From the NCBI GenBank assembly GCA_039934475.1, contig JBDTMC010000350.1, forward strand, positions 1 through 8,438: a stretch of DNA of 8,438 nucleotides, in the 5' to 3' direction. The position numbers were made by a program, and so were the translations under genes. Origin of the DNA: JBDTMC01 sp039934475. GTDB lineage: Bacteria; Acidobacteriota; Terriglobia; Bryobacterales; Bryobacteraceae. Position 1 is the first letter of the stretch. Each line of letters begins with the position of its first letter. The notes under the pieces are model-generated. The model did no database searches. It saw nothing but the letters and a program-made list of their open reading frames with translations, and was not told the DNA's origin. Shown piece after piece: positions 7,073 through 8,438 of the stretch.

Positions 7073-7162
7073 TTAAAATGAAATAAAGTACCCCCGTGCT
7101 CCGGCTCCCCGCCAGGCCGAAACCATCGCCATAGCCTTATCATTGAGGATCGTCGTTCTCAT
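7073..7162 (-). CDS. Possible 29-residue small ORF in GC-rich patch
   Basis: A minus-strand frame runs from ATG at 7162 to TAA at 7073-7075, encoding 29 residues that include DKAMAMVSAWRGAGARG. It sits in a GC-rich patch inside otherwise AT-rich non-coding DNA. GGAGAG abuts the ATG directly, which is too close for a normal ribosome site; a later in-frame ATG (Met11 or Met13) is possible. No family is recognised. It may be a small protein, the remnant of a decayed gene, or part of a structured RNA. Status is doubtful. Confidence 0.15.
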   Translation of the reverse strand: MRTTILNDKAMAMVSAWRGAGARGYFISF

Positions 7163-7194
7163 CTCTCCGCGACGCTGATTCCAAAGACAAAATT

Positions 7195-7252
7195 AAAAAA
7201 ACGATAGATACGGTTGATTTATGCTCGCGAATTCGCTAAGGTCGCCCGTATC
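7195..7252 (-). terminator. Terminator-like structure after the transporter gene
   Basis: Twenty bases past the transporter stop, the minus strand has GATACGG pairing with CCGTATC 32 bases later (7246-7252 and 7207-7213), with an internal palindrome GCGAATTCGC (7227-7236). Five bases later comes a run of seven T (7195-7201). The position and the T run fit Rho-independent termination of the transporter message. The long loop and the gap before the T run are non-ideal. Confidence 0.35.
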
Positions 7253-7272
7253 CGCGTTGATCGGCGTTCAAT

Positions 7273-8438
7273 TTACATCTTGCTCGTAGCCGGAAAGTGG
7301 CTCCGCACCCACGCCAGCCCAACGAATGAACAAATCAGGAACCCCGCGATGATGCCCCAGTATGCACCCGCGCCGGCTCCAATGATCACCGCGCCGAACA
7401 ACGAACTGAGGATACCGCCTACTCTCCCAATCGAAGCGGCCCACGCCACACCGGATGCACGCACACCAGTGGGATACACATACGTAGCCAGCGCGTACAG
7501 TGATGTCTGAATCGCATTCAACAGCAGCCCATTCAATCCCAACGCCCACATCAGCATGCTACGGTCGCCGTGCACCTGAATCGGAACCAGCAGAATCGCC
7601 AGTGCGCTGCCCGCCGTCGCCAGCGCCCCCCAAAGCATCGGCCCCCGCGACCCCAGTTTCGCCATCAGCGCCGCCCACACCAGCACGCCCAGCACCCCGC
7701 CAAAGTTGTACACGGCCAATCCCGCGCTCGCCGACCCCGCGTCCAAACCTTGCGACGTCAGCATTGTCGGCAGCCACCCAAACACCAGGTACACCGCATT
7801 CATTGAGAAGAAACACGCGAACCACAGTCCCGCCGTATCCCGCGCATGCAGCGGTCCCCACAGCGTTTGCAGCGGAGCCCGCTCATTCACCTTCCGTTCG
7901 AACCGGTCCTCAAATGCACTGCCCGCGGGCACCACGTGACCCATGCGCTTCAGCAGGCTAGCCAGCGCCGGCCACCCGGACGGCCGTTGCGCCAGAAACC
8001 GTGGCGACTCCGGCAGCACCGCCCACAACACCAACGCGAAGGCCAGCGGCAGTGCCCCCCCAATCTCATACAACACGCGCCATCCGTACAAGGGCAGCAC
8101 ACGAGCCGCAATCACGCCACCCACCATGCCACCCAAAGGCACGCACACAATCGTCAGCTTCACCGCAATCGGACGCCGCCGCGCCGGTGCGAACTCCGCC
8201 GCCAGTGCACTCGCGTTAGGCAGCGCGCCACCCGCCCCCAGTCCTGTGATGAACCTTAGTACCGCTAGTGCCGCCACTGAGTCTACAAAAGCCGTCGCCA
8301 CCGTGGCCAAACCGAAAATCCCAACACACGCCAGCAAAGCAGGACGCCGCCCGAATCGGTCACCCACATAGCCCGCAAACGGACTCCCTGCCGCCATCCC
8401 CGCCAGTCCCAACGCCAGCACCGGAGCAAACGCCGCCC
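7273..8438 (-). CDS. MFS transporter, aromatic acid:H+ symporter-like (5' end outside window)
   Basis: This is a major facilitator superfamily secondary transporter of the inner membrane. The frame stays open through the window edge, so the true start and first membrane helix are missing; 387 residues are visible. A GTG at 8421 is internal to this open frame and should not be taken as the start. Counting from the first full codon: GYVGDRFGRRPALL at about 22-35 is MFS motif A after helix 2, GLGAGGALPNASALAAEFAP at 65-84 and PLGGMVGG at about 100-107 belong to helices 4-5, and LPESPRFL at 141-148 follows helix 6. The second half has FGWLPTML and YPTGVRASGVAWAASIGRVGG, typical of the AAHS (PcaK/MhpT-like) and related organic acid groups. 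The substrate is not determined; aromatic or other carboxylates are plausible by family. It is separated from the export operon by 539 bases and a terminator-like structure, so a shared function is unlikely. Confidence 0.88.
   Translation of the reverse strand, partial: AAFAPVLALGLAGMAAGSPFAGYVGDRFGRRPALLACVGIFGLATVATAFVDSVAALAVLRFITGLGAGGALPNASALAAEFAPARRRPIAVKLTIVCVPLGGMVGGVIAARVLPLYGWRVLYEIGGALPLAFALVLWAVLPESPRFLAQRPSGWPALASLLKRMGHVVPAGSAFEDRFERKVNERAPLQTLWGPLHARDTAGLWFACFFSMNAVYLVFGWLPTMLTSQGLDAGSASAGLAVYNFGGVLGVLVWAALMAKLGSRGPMLWGALATAGSALAILLVPIQVHGDRSMLMWALGLNGLLLNAIQTSLYALATYVYPTGVRASGVAWAASIGRVGGILSSLFGAVIIGAGAGAYWGIIAGFLICSFVGLAWVRSHFPATSKM

Larger units (their letters stand above)
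6734..7272. other. 539-base intergenic region between transporter and export operon
   Basis: No convincing protein gene fills this stretch. It is AT-richer than the flanking genes, especially about 6820-6870, 7010-7085 and 7180-7225, with one GC-rich patch at about 7090-7170. Contents, each listed separately: a terminator-like structure after the transporter, a 29-codon ORF of doubtful status, three AGTACT palindromes, a TTGACT dyad and a weak promoter-like core. Because both flanking genes lie on the minus strand, the promoter of the export operon is expected here, and a long leader or regulatory region is plausible. Confidence 0.7.

Noticed and set aside
7048..7080. Plus-strand promoter TTGACT (7054-7059) followed by TAAAAT
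   Set aside because: The spacer is only 14 bases and no gene on the plus strand lies downstream for it to serve.
7085..7170. c-di-GMP-I or fluoride riboswitch in the GC-rich intergenic patch
   Set aside because: The conserved core elements of these classes (for example the GACGCAAAGCC-type segment or the CTGATGG-type segment) are absent, although a short stem can be drawn.

Overview
The window holds most of one polysaccharide export and assembly operon on the minus strand, preceded by a 539-base AT-richer intergenic region and the 3' part of an unrelated transporter gene, also on the minus strand. Every well-supported gene points the same way, so transcription runs from high to low coordinates. 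I saw no tRNA, rRNA, insertion sequence or CRISPR array.

Organism: a Gram-negative (diderm) bacterium, because the locus encodes an outer-membrane polysaccharide export (OPX) protein and a fused co-polymerase/tyrosine kinase. The coding DNA is GC-rich and the flanking non-coding DNA is AT-richer. The overall look would fit Acidobacteriota, but this is an impression and cannot be established from the sequence alone.

Layout in transcription order: (1) an AAHS-like major facilitator superfamily transporter, 5' end outside the window (7273-8438); (2) an intergenic region (6734-7272) with a terminator-like structure just after the transporter, a GC-rich patch containing a 29-codon ORF, and an AT-rich segment with three AGTACT palindromes about 66 bp apart, a TTGACT dyad and a weak promoter-like core; (3) a Wza-like OPX protein (5792-6733); (4) a Wzc-like polysaccharide co-polymerase/BY-kinase (3581-5773); (5) a Wzy/O-antigen-ligase family membrane protein (2332-3537, or to 3591); (6) a WbaP-type initiating phosphoglycosyl transferase (881-2314); (7) a Wzx/RfbX-type flippase, 3' end outside the window (1-837).

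The five operon genes supply nearly every non-glycosyltransferase step of a Wzx/Wzy-dependent pathway. WbaP loads the first sugar phosphate on undecaprenyl phosphate, missing glycosyltransferases extend the repeat unit, the flippase turns it to the periplasmic side, the Wzy-like protein polymerises or ligates it, the Wzc-like protein controls length and couples to export, and the OPX protein provides the periplasmic/outer-membrane conduit. Gaps of about 17 to 43 bases between the genes support one transcript. No glycosyltransferase is present in the window; they probably lie beyond position 1. I see a recognisable pathway rather than an undescribed system. The less ordinary points are a non-lipidated OPX protein, a very short kinase tyrosine tail, and the patterned intergenic region.
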